Below, piece after piece: positions 6,921 through 14,615 of a stretch of DNA of 21,232 nt. The stretch is from positions 1-21,232 of the IMG/VR virus record IMGVR_UViG_3300021963_006854, one strand, 5' to 3'. A model generated the notes under the pieces. The model worked only from the letters and a program-made list of their open reading frames with translations, searched no databases and was not told the origin of the DNA. The DNA comes from a virus. Both the position numbers and the translations under genes were made by a program. The stretch's first letter is position 1. Every line of letters starts with the position of its first letter.

Positions 6921-8786
6921 TTAACCTATAAACATAGGCTCAAAAGTTTCTGTAACATCATCAACTTGAGTATTACCCATATCGAAATATATTTTACAAA
7001 GCCAATTTCCTAATACTAATGCTGAATAGCTATCTTTTCTAGGTTTATCTGGTCCAGATTTGCGTTTTAAATTAGCTGGAAGATCAAAATTCTGCATACC
7101 TTGCGCAGAAGTTGTTATTTGTATAAGAGCGCATTCTGTTTTTGTAAGCATAATCATATCTGACAAATGTTCTACGAAATCAATCATCTTGGCTTCTTCA
7201 TTTTCTTTTTCACTATCTAAAGCGTTTGAGAATTTAAGATCAGTAATACCAATGTGTTTTTTAGTTTGGCTTCTAAAGTTGTCGTCAATAGCTCTGCTCG
7301 CAAAATATGTGCGACGATGATCAAAGTTTGCTTGCAATAACTCGTTAGCTAAACGTATCCAACCAGAAGTTGGCTTTCTTAAGAACACATATTTATAATC
7401 TGATTTATTATATTCGCTTTTTGCGGCATAAAGATTTTGAGCGTACTCTTCTGGACGCTCAAATTCCGTTACTATTGACTTCAAACTAATCTTAGCGTCT
7501 TTAAATAGTTCGCTTTCATTGCAAGAATTCATAAACTGAACACCACCGTTATAATCCATACAAATTCCTACTACATTGAAGTTTTGCAATAGATATAAGA
7601 AATATTTAATATGATCTTTTAGCGCAGATCCTGAAAGCGCGTAAGAATGCACTAATGTATTGATTTGTTTTTCTTTATTAATTTTTAATACTTGAATGGC
7701 GAAATCGTCTGATGATTCCGTCTCTGACCAAGAAGGGTCAACCGCTAATATATATTCATCTTCTGGATTTCCAACAACTTCAACAGCAGGTAATTCACCA
7801 TCTGGCACTGTACACAAAGCCATCTTGGAAATTTTAAAATATCCAGAACTATCATCACTAAATTGTGCGCCAAATTCTCGCAAGAATTGTGACTCACTCA
7901 TTGTTGCTTTAGCTTGATTGATTAGATTCTGATCGTATAGTTGGACTGGAGCGCAATCATAAGAAAATTGCATGATGCAACGCTTTGTTTTTTCATTGTT
8001 TTTAGGGTTAAATATTAAGTTATCATATTGCTCATATAACTTATATAAATATTCAAATTTAAAAGAGGCAGAAGACAATGCAATCAATTTATTATTAGGC
8101 CAGATATATCTATCGTTCTCAGTCATCTCTCCTTTAGCAATCAGTTGTGTTTCTAAGTTATATAACTCTTCTCGTTGAGTTGGATTTTGCACAACAGACA
8201 AGAATGGCACAATAACTTCATTATAAATACGCTCAGGCATCAATAAAAACTCATCAATAATAATACGATGAAAGCGGAATCCACGGAGCTTTTCGCCATC
8301 ACCTAATGGCAATGCACGAATGCGGCTTTTGCCAATCTCCATCACCCATTCATCATTAGATTTAGATATTTTTGTAATACATTGCTTTAAAAGATAAGCT
8401 TCTGGTTTTGCCGCAATATCTTCTATCTTTTTAAAGATCATTTTCGACTGACGAAATGAGCGCGACAATATTCCAGTCTCAACTCCCTGATTTAATATTG
8501 CATCAAGTACAGCATAAATGCCAGTGGTATAAGATTTACTCATACCACGCGACCATACTCCTAAAAAATAATCACTTTCCAACATGCCTTTAATAGCCAT
8601 ATGTTGAAATGGAAATAATTTTACTCCCGTTATTAAATCGGTTGTAAAAGTAGTATTATTACGAAGAAATTGATAAAACAATAACTTTGCTTCTCTCTCT
8701 TCTAAATAACCAGGAATCTTCGCTAACTCCTCATTGGAAATGAGCTGCGATTTCCTTGGTACTTGGTTGCCTGTTTCCCAGCTCAT
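6921..8786 (-). CDS. terL: Terminase large subunit (ATPase-nuclease)
   Basis: This 621-residue protein powers DNA packaging into the prohead and cuts the concatemer. The N-terminal ATPase shows a Walker A-type motif SRGMSKSYT (79-87) and Walker B RIIIDEF (174-180, Asp178 and catalytic Glu179). The C-terminal RNase H-like nuclease shows its acidic residues in ILAVDPSWSE (Asp350), GICMDYNGG (Asp411) and the terminal KDSYSALVLGNW (Asp near 591). Length and motif order match full T4-gp17-like terminases. The start at 8786 lies inside the end of the nuclease gene (56-bp overlap). It is kept because the next in-frame Met is at residue 63, within the N-terminal region, and residues 1-45 have the usual terminase adaptor pattern. 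All catalytic residues appear intact. Confidence 0.95.
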   Translation of the reverse strand: MSWETGNQVPRKSQLISNEELAKIPGYLEEREAKLLFYQFLRNNTTFTTDLITGVKLFPFQHMAIKGMLESDYFLGVWSRGMSKSYTTGIYAVLDAILNQGVETGILSRSFRQSKMIFKKIEDIAAKPEAYLLKQCITKISKSNDEWVMEIGKSRIRALPLGDGEKLRGFRFHRIIIDEFLLMPERIYNEVIVPFLSVVQNPTQREELYNLETQLIAKGEMTENDRYIWPNNKLIALSSASFKFEYLYKLYEQYDNLIFNPKNNEKTKRCIMQFSYDCAPVQLYDQNLINQAKATMSESQFLREFGAQFSDDSSGYFKISKMALCTVPDGELPAVEVVGNPEDEYILAVDPSWSETESSDDFAIQVLKINKEKQINTLVHSYALSGSALKDHIKYFLYLLQNFNVVGICMDYNGGVQFMNSCNESELFKDAKISLKSIVTEFERPEEYAQNLYAAKSEYNKSDYKYVFLRKPTSGWIRLANELLQANFDHRRTYFASRAIDDNFRSQTKKHIGITDLKFSNALDSEKENEEAKMIDFVEHLSDMIMLTKTECALIQITTSAQGMQNFDLPANLKRKSGPDKPRKDSYSALVLGNWLCKIYFDMGNTQVDDVTETFEPMFIG

Positions 8787-9687
8787 TGTCTAAAAAATAT
8801 TGTATATCTACCTGCCATAGCGACTTACCATGATATAATAATCTAGGTATAATATCCAAAGATTTATTTCTACTACCTGTAAATATAAATTGTATATGTC
8901 TAGGATATTTATGACACAAATTACGCATATTATGAAAAACATATTCTAAATTTGTTTTTCGATTAAATTTTTTCTGATTAAAAAGAATTGTATTCATGTC
9001 ACTTTCTACAACTACAAATAAATAACAATCAAGTTCGACAGCCTTGATCAATTCTCTTTCGAATCGTTCAATTCCTGAAGCCATCGTTCCTAAAAAGTCA
9101 GATTCGCTTTTCCTATCTACAAATGTATTAGTAAAATATCGTTTATCAGCGATAAGATAATCGCCAACAAATATTTTTTCTATTTTGCAGTTTTTAAATT
9201 CAAGAGCGTCTTGTTCTCTTGTGTCTACAAGAATAGGTAAATGAGATAATTCTATTTTCTTGAATGTATCTGGTAAATTTTTATTAAATAAAGGTTCAAT
9301 GTTTAGCAATTTACAAGCAGCAGTATAAGAATTAAAATGCTTCTTATAAATATTTAAACTAGGCATATCTAAAGTTATCAATTCATTATGAAATGGAGCG
9401 AAATGATATTGCTTTTCATCGATTCTCTTTTTTAGAATCTCTAAACATTTAGTTTTGACAGCTTCCTCATGTTCACATTTTTCCCATCTCAAGAATTCTG
9501 AATAATCAATAAATTCAGTTTCAAAATATTGTTTTTTATTTTTAAATGGTATTTGCTGCCTATAATACAACGAGTATCTAGGATAATATTTACAATAATA
9601 CTCTGCTTGATATATATTATGTTTTTTTAAATGAGCGTGAAAAGATTTATCATTATTAAAAATTTCATTACAGATTTTACATTGCAT
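8731..9687 (-). CDS. C2H2 zinc finger + ERCC4/XPF-type nuclease
   Basis: This 318-residue protein starts with a classical C2H2 finger (Cys3, Cys6, His19, His23). After a helical linker region it continues into an ERCC4-family nuclease domain (about 150-290). The metal-binding motifs are VDTREQ (154-159), GDYLI (175-179) and VDRKSESDF (190-198). The last is the family's ERK motif with Glu replaced by Asp. Such enzymes cut branched or flap DNA. The 3' end overlaps the terminase start by 56 bp, so the two are probably co-translated. Trimming recombination or replication intermediates before or during packaging is a reasonable inference. The zinc finger likely gives DNA binding. Domain calls are strong; the biological role is not known. 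Confidence 0.85.
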   Translation of the reverse strand: MQCKICNEIFNNDKSFHAHLKKHNIYQAEYYCKYYPRYSLYYRQQIPFKNKKQYFETEFIDYSEFLRWEKCEHEEAVKTKCLEILKKRIDEKQYHFAPFHNELITLDMPSLNIYKKHFNSYTAACKLLNIEPLFNKNLPDTFKKIELSHLPILVDTREQDALEFKNCKIEKIFVGDYLIADKRYFTNTFVDRKSESDFLGTMASGIERFERELIKAVELDCYLFVVVESDMNTILFNQKKFNRKTNLEYVFHNMRNLCHKYPRHIQFIFTGSRNKSLDIIPRLLYHGKSLWQVDIQYFLDNELGNRQPSTKEIAAHFQ

Positions 9688-9689
9688 AT

Positions 9690-10262
9690 TTAATTATTAG
9701 GCGTTATGTAAATAATTCCACGTTTAGCTCCTTCAGAATACAAGTCATTATTATAAAAATAACTATAGTTATTATCATATATTTTATTTAACGAATCTTT
9801 TATCCAATCGATATTTAATATTTGATTATTCCAAGTATCATAACCTAGCGTTGAAGCACCAGGAACATAAAAATCATGAATAGCAATAATCGGTTTTAAA
9901 TTATATTCTTTAATCAAATTTAACTCATTAAGCAAAGGACAATGCTCATACCAATGGGCATCTAAATAAAAAATTGTATTGCCAGTTAATTTATTTAATA
10001 TTGCTGGTAAAATATTTTCACTTTTACCGTGAATAAGAGTGGGATTTAAATTTTTATTTTTTAAATAAGCTGCGGCTTTATTTATAAAATCATAATTTGA
10101 TTCAATTGAATATACTGTATTAAAATTTTCGGATAAAAACGCAGTAGTTCCTCCTTCAAAAGTTCCAGTTTCGACTGCGTTTAAAATATTATATTTTTCT
10201 TTTAATTTTAAAAAAGTATTTGCTATATATTTGTCGTTATTGAATGGTTGATCGAAGTACAT
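9690..10262 (-). CDS. Class I SAM-dependent methyltransferase
   Basis: This 190-residue protein has a Rossmann methyltransferase pattern. The SAM-binding motif I is AVETGTFEGGTT (29-40), followed by an acidic residue at the end of strand 2 (SIES, Glu54). YLDAHWYEH (99-107) and IAIHDFYVPG (126-135) supply Asp/His residues that may bind metal. This arrangement resembles small O-methyltransferases acting on sugars or natural products rather than DNA methylases, since no DPPY-type motif is present. The gene is tightly coupled: two bases to the nuclease gene downstream and one base after the upstream stop. It may cap glycans made by the glycosyltransferases in this window, which is inference. It may otherwise be a moron carried in the packaging block. 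Confidence 0.75.
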   Translation of the reverse strand: MYFDQPFNNDKYIANTFLKLKEKYNILNAVETGTFEGGTTAFLSENFNTVYSIESNYDFINKAAAYLKNKNLNPTLIHGKSENILPAILNKLTGNTIFYLDAHWYEHCPLLNELNLIKEYNLKPIIAIHDFYVPGASTLGYDTWNNQILNIDWIKDSLNKIYDNNYSYFYNNDLYSEGAKRGIIYITPNN

Positions 10263-10263
10263 A

Positions 10264-11334
10264 TTAAATTGCGTCGTCTTTTGAAATACCTAAAATTCTA
10301 GCTTTCCATGCAGACATGTTTTCTAAACGGTCAGCTTCTTCCTTGATTGTGCGCTTTTGCATGTCAGCGATTTGAATCATCATTTTACGCTCTTGTTCGT
10401 CTTGAAACAGTTCTACAAGATTTAAAATAGAAGCATTTTTTTGATGATGCTGTTCTACCCTCTTAGATCGTTCGCCATTCAATTTTTGAATGCTCTTATC
10501 TATTCTGCCAGCACATTGATTATATTCTTCTGAAATCGTTTTTAACACTTCAGTTAAACGCATAGTAAAATCTTTTTGATCTTGAGTTTCATTAAACATA
10601 TCATTGATCTTATTCTTTTTAATATCAATTTGGCGCAGATTAATATAATCCATACAAACATTAATATATAAATTAATTTCATCAACTGTTAAATCAGGCT
10701 TATCCCATACTGAACGAACAAACTCAGCTTCAAACAACTCTTTGTCTGTAGAACTATTATAAGAATCGTAATTACCGACAAATCTTGGACTTGATAAATA
10801 AGTTAATAATTTTTCCATACATTTTCTATGCTGCAACGATAACTTTTCTTCAGAAATGTTTTGTCCAGCCCATTTATTAACCTTATTGATTACAGTCTTA
10901 ATTGAACGTGGCACAGAATATTTGTCTCCAACTCCAGATTCATTATCTACAAGATAATCAGGATATTTTTCTTTAATATATTTTTGAATCGCTCTGTATT
11001 CAGGAGTGATGAATATATTTATATTTTCTAATCCAATAAATTTTTCATGAAATATCAATTCTGTTACTTGGCGAGGAGTAATTCCTGTTTTTATATTTTG
11101 ATCAATAAATTCACAATTTTCTTTCGATAGTATTTCTACTGTTTGAACTGGCTTAGGTTTTTCTTGTTTTTTTGTAAAACCAGTTGTTATCAAAAAATCT
11201 CTTACAGCTTTCGCTTCTTTAGATCTTCCCGTAAGATCTTCTTTATTGAAAACAAGATTAGCTAGAACAACATAATCTTGCGTTCCTTCATTTATTTTTC
11301 TTAGTATAAATGCTTTATTTTCGTCAGTTAACAT
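10264..11334 (-). CDS. Unknown phage protein with duplicated N-terminal domain (terminase small subunit candidate)
   Basis: I do not recognise a named family. The 356-residue product begins with two related helical domains. LTDENKAFILRKINEG (about 2-17) and LSKENCEFIDQNIKTG (about 69-84) share LxxENxxFIxxxIxxG, and each is followed by a similar hydrophobic pattern and a helix rich in charged residues. A long helical region follows, with a probable coiled coil around 250-335. This architecture and the position upstream of terL could fit a small terminase subunit or another DNA-binding protein; evidence is indirect. The start at 11334 is preferred over an in-frame ATG at 11355. It sits one base after the sigma-factor stop (TAA-T-ATG), the same junction as two other gene pairs here, whereas 11355 would overlap by 20 bp. 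Confidence 0.7.
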   Translation of the reverse strand: MLTDENKAFILRKINEGTQDYVVLANLVFNKEDLTGRSKEAKAVRDFLITTGFTKKQEKPKPVQTVEILSKENCEFIDQNIKTGITPRQVTELIFHEKFIGLENINIFITPEYRAIQKYIKEKYPDYLVDNESGVGDKYSVPRSIKTVINKVNKWAGQNISEEKLSLQHRKCMEKLLTYLSSPRFVGNYDSYNSSTDKELFEAEFVRSVWDKPDLTVDEINLYINVCMDYINLRQIDIKKNKINDMFNETQDQKDFTMRLTEVLKTISEEYNQCAGRIDKSIQKLNGERSKRVEQHHQKNASILNLVELFQDEQERKMMIQIADMQKRTIKEEADRLENMSAWKARILGISKDDAI

Positions 11335-11335
11335 A

Positions 11336-12049
11336 TTAAGAAGAGAATATATCATTATCTTTTAGCAAATTCTTCGCTTTGATATATAACATTTTTTTTA
11401 AATTTTTTATTTGTTTATAACCAGCTTTTCTGCCTTTTTCATTTGTTTTGAAATGTAAAATTTTAGCAATTTGATCATCTGTTAGATTATCTATAAAAAA
11501 CATTTTATAAATAAAAAAATGTTTATCATTTAAATTACTTTTCATCAAATCATGCAGTTTATTTTCAGCTTTTTTATAATCATAAGTTATACTTGATTCA
11601 AAATTCATAAGATAATTTTTATGATTTTCTAAACTTACTGTTATTTTGACATCATATGCTGATTTTTTTATCTTTTCCCATTTAGCGTATAAAGGGCATT
11701 CATTACATTGCTTGCCACTACTAGTGAATCCACAAGACATTTCTGCACCAGAATCTCCCTCTTTATTTTGATTAAATGGACAAGATAAACACGGTCTAGC
11801 AAAATTTGTATAATTATTTCTAATTATATTTCTTATTTGATTTGTAACTATGCGATTTACCCAAGGCTCAATAGCTCGCGATTGATCCCATAGATGCCAT
11901 TTTTTATATATATGCAGCTTTATGATTTGCTCTATATCTTCAAAATCAAACCAAGTAATCGCTTTTAATTTCCATTTGTTTTTTCGCTTTTTAATTACTT
12001 GGTCAATTATTTCATACATGTCTTCAAATTTTTTCTTTTTACGATTCAT
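11336..12049 (-). CDS. Phage RNA polymerase sigma factor with internal zinc-binding insert
   Basis: This 237-residue protein shows a sigma-70 region-2 pattern at about 34-82: DFEDIEQIIKLHIYKKW, then WVNRIVTNQIRNIIRNNY. Region 4 is at about 172-230, with the helix-turn-helix NLTDDQIAKILHF followed by a basic recognition helix. Between them lies an insert with five cysteines (CxxC at 87/90, Cys106, CxxC at 115/118), suggesting a zinc knuckle. It probably redirects host RNA polymerase to phage late promoters, much as T4 gp55 does. The GTGTAA elements in this window are candidate targets. The ATG at 12049 is chosen; a TTG three bases earlier is possible. It overlaps the zinc-ribbon gene by 11 bases, with the only Shine-Dalgarno-like AGGA in the set. 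Confidence 0.8.
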   Translation of the reverse strand: MNRKKKKFEDMYEIIDQVIKKRKNKWKLKAITWFDFEDIEQIIKLHIYKKWHLWDQSRAIEPWVNRIVTNQIRNIIRNNYTNFARPCLSCPFNQNKEGDSGAEMSCGFTSSGKQCNECPLYAKWEKIKKSAYDVKITVSLENHKNYLMNFESSITYDYKKAENKLHDLMKSNLNDKHFFIYKMFFIDNLTDDQIAKILHFKTNEKGRKAGYKQIKNLKKMLYIKAKNLLKDNDIFSS

Positions 12050-12443
12050 CAATATCCTGAATAGGTCGCGAACTGCACTCTTTTAGAGATTGTGCTAAAA
12101 ATTCTTCTTTAGACAGTCTTCTATAATTACTATTTACTCCAACAGATATTCTTTCATTAGGATCTACAGGAGGAGCTGTAAATAATTCTTTTCCAGAATA
12201 TTTATTACCTACTGGTTTTTCAATTTCATAATGAAGTTTTGAAGGTCTTACGAATGTCGTAGGTATTCCATCTTCATCAACATCTCTTGATTGATTTTTA
12301 GATATATTTCTAGAATTAATCTGTTGTTGAATTGATGGTTTAGCAACATTAGCAAATCCTCCAAGCGAATTTCCACAATTAGTACAAAATTTAGATCCTA
12401 ATATATGCTTCGTTCCACAATTTGAACAGTAAATGTTGCTCAT
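12039..12443 (-). CDS. Zinc-ribbon protein (134 aa)
   Basis: The N-terminus is a single treble-clef zinc ribbon with two CxxC knuckles (Cys6/Cys9 and Cys20/Cys23) in the form YCSNCG and FCTNCG, typical of small zinc-ribbon domains. The remaining roughly 105 residues are polar, rich in Ser, Asn, Lys and Arg, and probably disordered or partner-binding. The gene overlaps the sigma-factor gene by 11 bases and follows PhoH by 12. This suggests a coordinated unit, possibly an accessory to transcription, but no function is proven. Confidence 0.75.
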   Translation of the reverse strand: MSNIYCSNCGTKHILGSKFCTNCGNSLGGFANVAKPSIQQQINSRNISKNQSRDVDEDGIPTTFVRPSKLHYEIEKPVGNKYSGKELFTAPPVDPNERISVGVNSNYRRLSKEEFLAQSLKECSSRPIQDIDES

Positions 12444-12455
12444 ATATATATTATA

Positions 12456-13205
12456 TCAGTGTATATTTGTTTTATCTAATTTCTTAAACATACCTACAAT
12501 ATATTTCAAAATTTCACTACGCATAATATCTTCTTCATCAAATTGAAAACAGTAAATTCCACGTTCTTCACTTTCTTTGTTATTAAAAAGATCATAAACC
12601 CTCATAAAACCAGATTTATTACCAATATCTGATTGCATTGCATCGCCGCATATAAACATCTTAGTATTTTCTCCAATACGAGTGAGAAGAGTAACTAATT
12701 CTTTACTACTATAATTTTGAGATTCATCTGCAATAATAACTTTATCATTCCAAGTAGCTCCTCTTAAAAAATTAATTGGCAAAGCTTCAATAAATCCATT
12801 TGTCTCCAAGTATTTAGATTGAGACATTGGTAATAATTCATCTAATTTATCATATAATGGCATCATAAATGGATTAAATTTCTCATCTACTGTTCCAGGT
12901 AATGATCCAAGACCTCTTTCACCAGATTCAGCAATAGTTCTTATATATTTTAGTTCAGCTCGTTGATTCATATTTAGAATATGAAGCGCACAATAAACAG
13001 CTAAAAAAGTTTTAGAACTTCCTGCTGGACCATTAATAAAAATAATTTTAGTATTTTTATCAAATGCTATTTGTGCAAAACTTTTTTGTTTATCAGTCAA
13101 ATTAAAATTTTTAATATTTAATTTAACTGATCTAAAATGATTATCAGCAATAATTTCATTTAGATCTTCTTTTTCTTTTTGAATTTTTTTCTTTTTGATT
13201 GACAT
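12456..13205 (-). CDS. phoH: PhoH-like ATPase
   Basis: This 249-residue P-loop ATPase matches PhoH closely. Walker A is GPAGSSKT (59-66), the PhoH signature GERGLGSLPGTVDEK is at 95-109, Walker B is VIIADESQN (156-164), and the GDAMQSD motif is at 187-193. PhoH-like proteins are very common in phages and are related to helicase/RNA-processing ATPases, though their role in infection is unsettled. A highly charged N-terminus (about 1-20) precedes the ATPase. The gene heads a minus-strand block with the zinc-ribbon and sigma genes. It is divergent from the GT4 gene with only 27 bp between them, and that gap contains a GTGTAA element reading toward phoH. Confidence 0.93.
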   Translation of the reverse strand: MSIKKKKIQKEKEDLNEIIADNHFRSVKLNIKNFNLTDKQKSFAQIAFDKNTKIIFINGPAGSSKTFLAVYCALHILNMNQRAELKYIRTIAESGERGLGSLPGTVDEKFNPFMMPLYDKLDELLPMSQSKYLETNGFIEALPINFLRGATWNDKVIIADESQNYSSKELVTLLTRIGENTKMFICGDAMQSDIGNKSGFMRVYDLFNNKESEERGIYCFQFDEEDIMRSEILKYIVGMFKKLDKTNIH

Positions 13206-13214
13206 GTTGTTTAA

Positions 13215-13230
13215 AATTTTACACTATATT
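13215..13230 (-). promoter_or_regulatory. GTGTAA start-proximal motif before phoH
   Basis: On the minus strand AATATAGTGTAAAATT lies in the 27-bp divergent gap, 13 bases before the phoH start. It shares a 15-base core with the element at 740-754, differing at one A/T position. Confidence 0.45.
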
Positions 13231-13232
13231 GT

Positions 13233-14291
13233 ATGGTTTTTCACTGTTTGAGTATTCCATATTCACCGACAAGAAAAGATATTTCTTTGTGCGCCTTCGT
13301 TCAAAAGGTTTATAAATTTTGTGAAGAAATGACTAAAAGAGGTCACACTGTTTATCATTATGGTCATGAAGACTCTAGTGTTAATTGCACAGAACATATT
13401 AATGTTATTAATAATGATATATTAAAAGAGAGTTATGGCAACTTAAATGATTGGAAAGAGAAAGGATTTGATCAAAACGTAGGAACTAAAGCTATTAGTA
13501 TCTTTAACAATAATTGCATTATTGAATTAACAAAAAGAATAAAATCTAATAACGAATTTATATTATGTTGGTTTGGATTTGCTCATGAACCATGTGTAAA
13601 ACATTTTTATAATAAAGCTATAGTTGTAGAACCAAGTATTGGTTACGACAGCATGTTTGCACCTATTAAAATATTTGAAACGCATAGTCAAATGCATAAA
13701 ATGCACGGCCATTCATGTACACATATAGGTTTGGGATCTGAATTTGTAGTTTATCCAGGTTTTGATCCTAATGATTTTTTATATAAAAAAGAAAAATCAA
13801 ATACGGCTTTGTTTCTTGGTAGAATTATAGAAGAAAAGGGAGCTAAACTTGTATATGATATATGCAACGATTTAAAACAAGATATAATTTTTGCTGGTCC
13901 AAACATACTTGGCTTAAAAGATACTAAATATTGTCAATTTGTTGGCTTTATTGATCCAATTAAAAGAATGCATTTGCTTAGTGACGCAAAATTTTTATTT
14001 GCTCCTTCATTATTTGTCGAACCCTGTAATTGGACTGTTATTGAAGCTCAATTTTCAGGAACTCCTACAATAACAACAAATTTTGGAGGCTTTACTGAAA
14101 CTATATCCCAAGCAGAAACTGGATTAAGATGTTCTACCATAAATGATATTGTTTATGCCGTCCAAAATATTAATAAATTTATTAATCCAGAAAATTGCTA
14201 TAAAAATGCAATTTCAAGATTCACGTTAGAGAAGCAGTGTGATTATTACCAACATATTTTTCATAACCTATCTTTAACTCAGACAAATTAG
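13233..14291 (+). CDS. GT4-type (GT-B fold) glycosyltransferase
   Basis: This 352-residue enzyme probably transfers a sugar from a nucleotide-activated donor. The N-terminal half has the acceptor-side pattern MTKRGHTVYHYG (33-44). The C-terminal half has donor-binding signatures: FLGRIIEEKG (194-203) and the E-x7-E retaining GT4 motif (Glu263-Glu271 in VEPCNWTVIEA), followed by SGTPTITTNFGGFTE (275-289). It is intact and close to the size of phage GT4 enzymes. It is the only plus-strand gene inside the minus-strand block, lying between phoH and the small 127-residue gene. Its last 71 bases overlap the end of the latter in antisense. It is likely part of the same glycosylation function as the large glycosyltransferase, though separately regulated. 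Confidence 0.88.
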   Translation: MVFHCLSIPYSPTRKDISLCAFVQKVYKFCEEMTKRGHTVYHYGHEDSSVNCTEHINVINNDILKESYGNLNDWKEKGFDQNVGTKAISIFNNNCIIELTKRIKSNNEFILCWFGFAHEPCVKHFYNKAIVVEPSIGYDSMFAPIKIFETHSQMHKMHGHSCTHIGLGSEFVVYPGFDPNDFLYKKEKSNTALFLGRIIEEKGAKLVYDICNDLKQDIIFAGPNILGLKDTKYCQFVGFIDPIKRMHLLSDAKFLFAPSLFVEPCNWTVIEAQFSGTPTITTNFGGFTETISQAETGLRCSTINDIVYAVQNINKFINPENCYKNAISRFTLEKQCDYYQHIFHNLSLTQTN

Positions 14292-14604
14292 TATTAAAAA
14301 ATTTTTTCTGAAAGCTTTCTTTAGCTATGTGCCTTTGATAATTACAATAATCAACATACTGTGCAGAGACTTCATTATTCTTGGCTTTATCAACGGCTTC
14401 GAAAGTTAATAAATTTGCTTTAATCATATTTTTATATTCTTCTGAATTTATTATCGATAACCATTTTTCTGAATCAAATTGATTTTGTAGATTAGAAAAA
14501 CAATTCTCCCAAGCACTATTAGCGTTTGAAGATTTTCGTTTTTTTATTTCAAGTATGCTTAAATAATCGAAAGCGTAAGCTTCATCAACTTTTAAATTAA
14601 TCAT
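14221..14604 (-). CDS. Small conserved-looking protein of unknown function (127 aa)
   Basis: This is a soluble, largely helical 127-residue protein without transmembrane segments or metal motifs. It opens with KVDEAYAFDYLSILEIKK, a pattern I associate with small phage proteins found beside glycosyltransferases, though I cannot name a family. It follows the giant glycosyltransferase with an 11-base gap, suggesting co-transcription and a helper role. Its last 71 bases are antisense to the end of the plus-strand GT4 gene. The reading frame appears genuine because its amino-acid composition and start context match its neighbours. Confidence 0.65.
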   Translation of the reverse strand: MINLKVDEAYAFDYLSILEIKKRKSSNANSAWENCFSNLQNQFDSEKWLSIINSEEYKNMIKANLLTFEAVDKAKNNEVSAQYVDYCNYQRHIAKESFQKKFFNTNLSELKIGYEKYVGNNHTASLT

Positions 14605-14615
14605 ATTAATTTATA

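Noticed and set aside
14284-14307. A6-T6 stretch as a bidirectional terminator between convergent genes
   Set aside because: There is no G-C stem, and it lies inside the coding part of the 127-residue gene.
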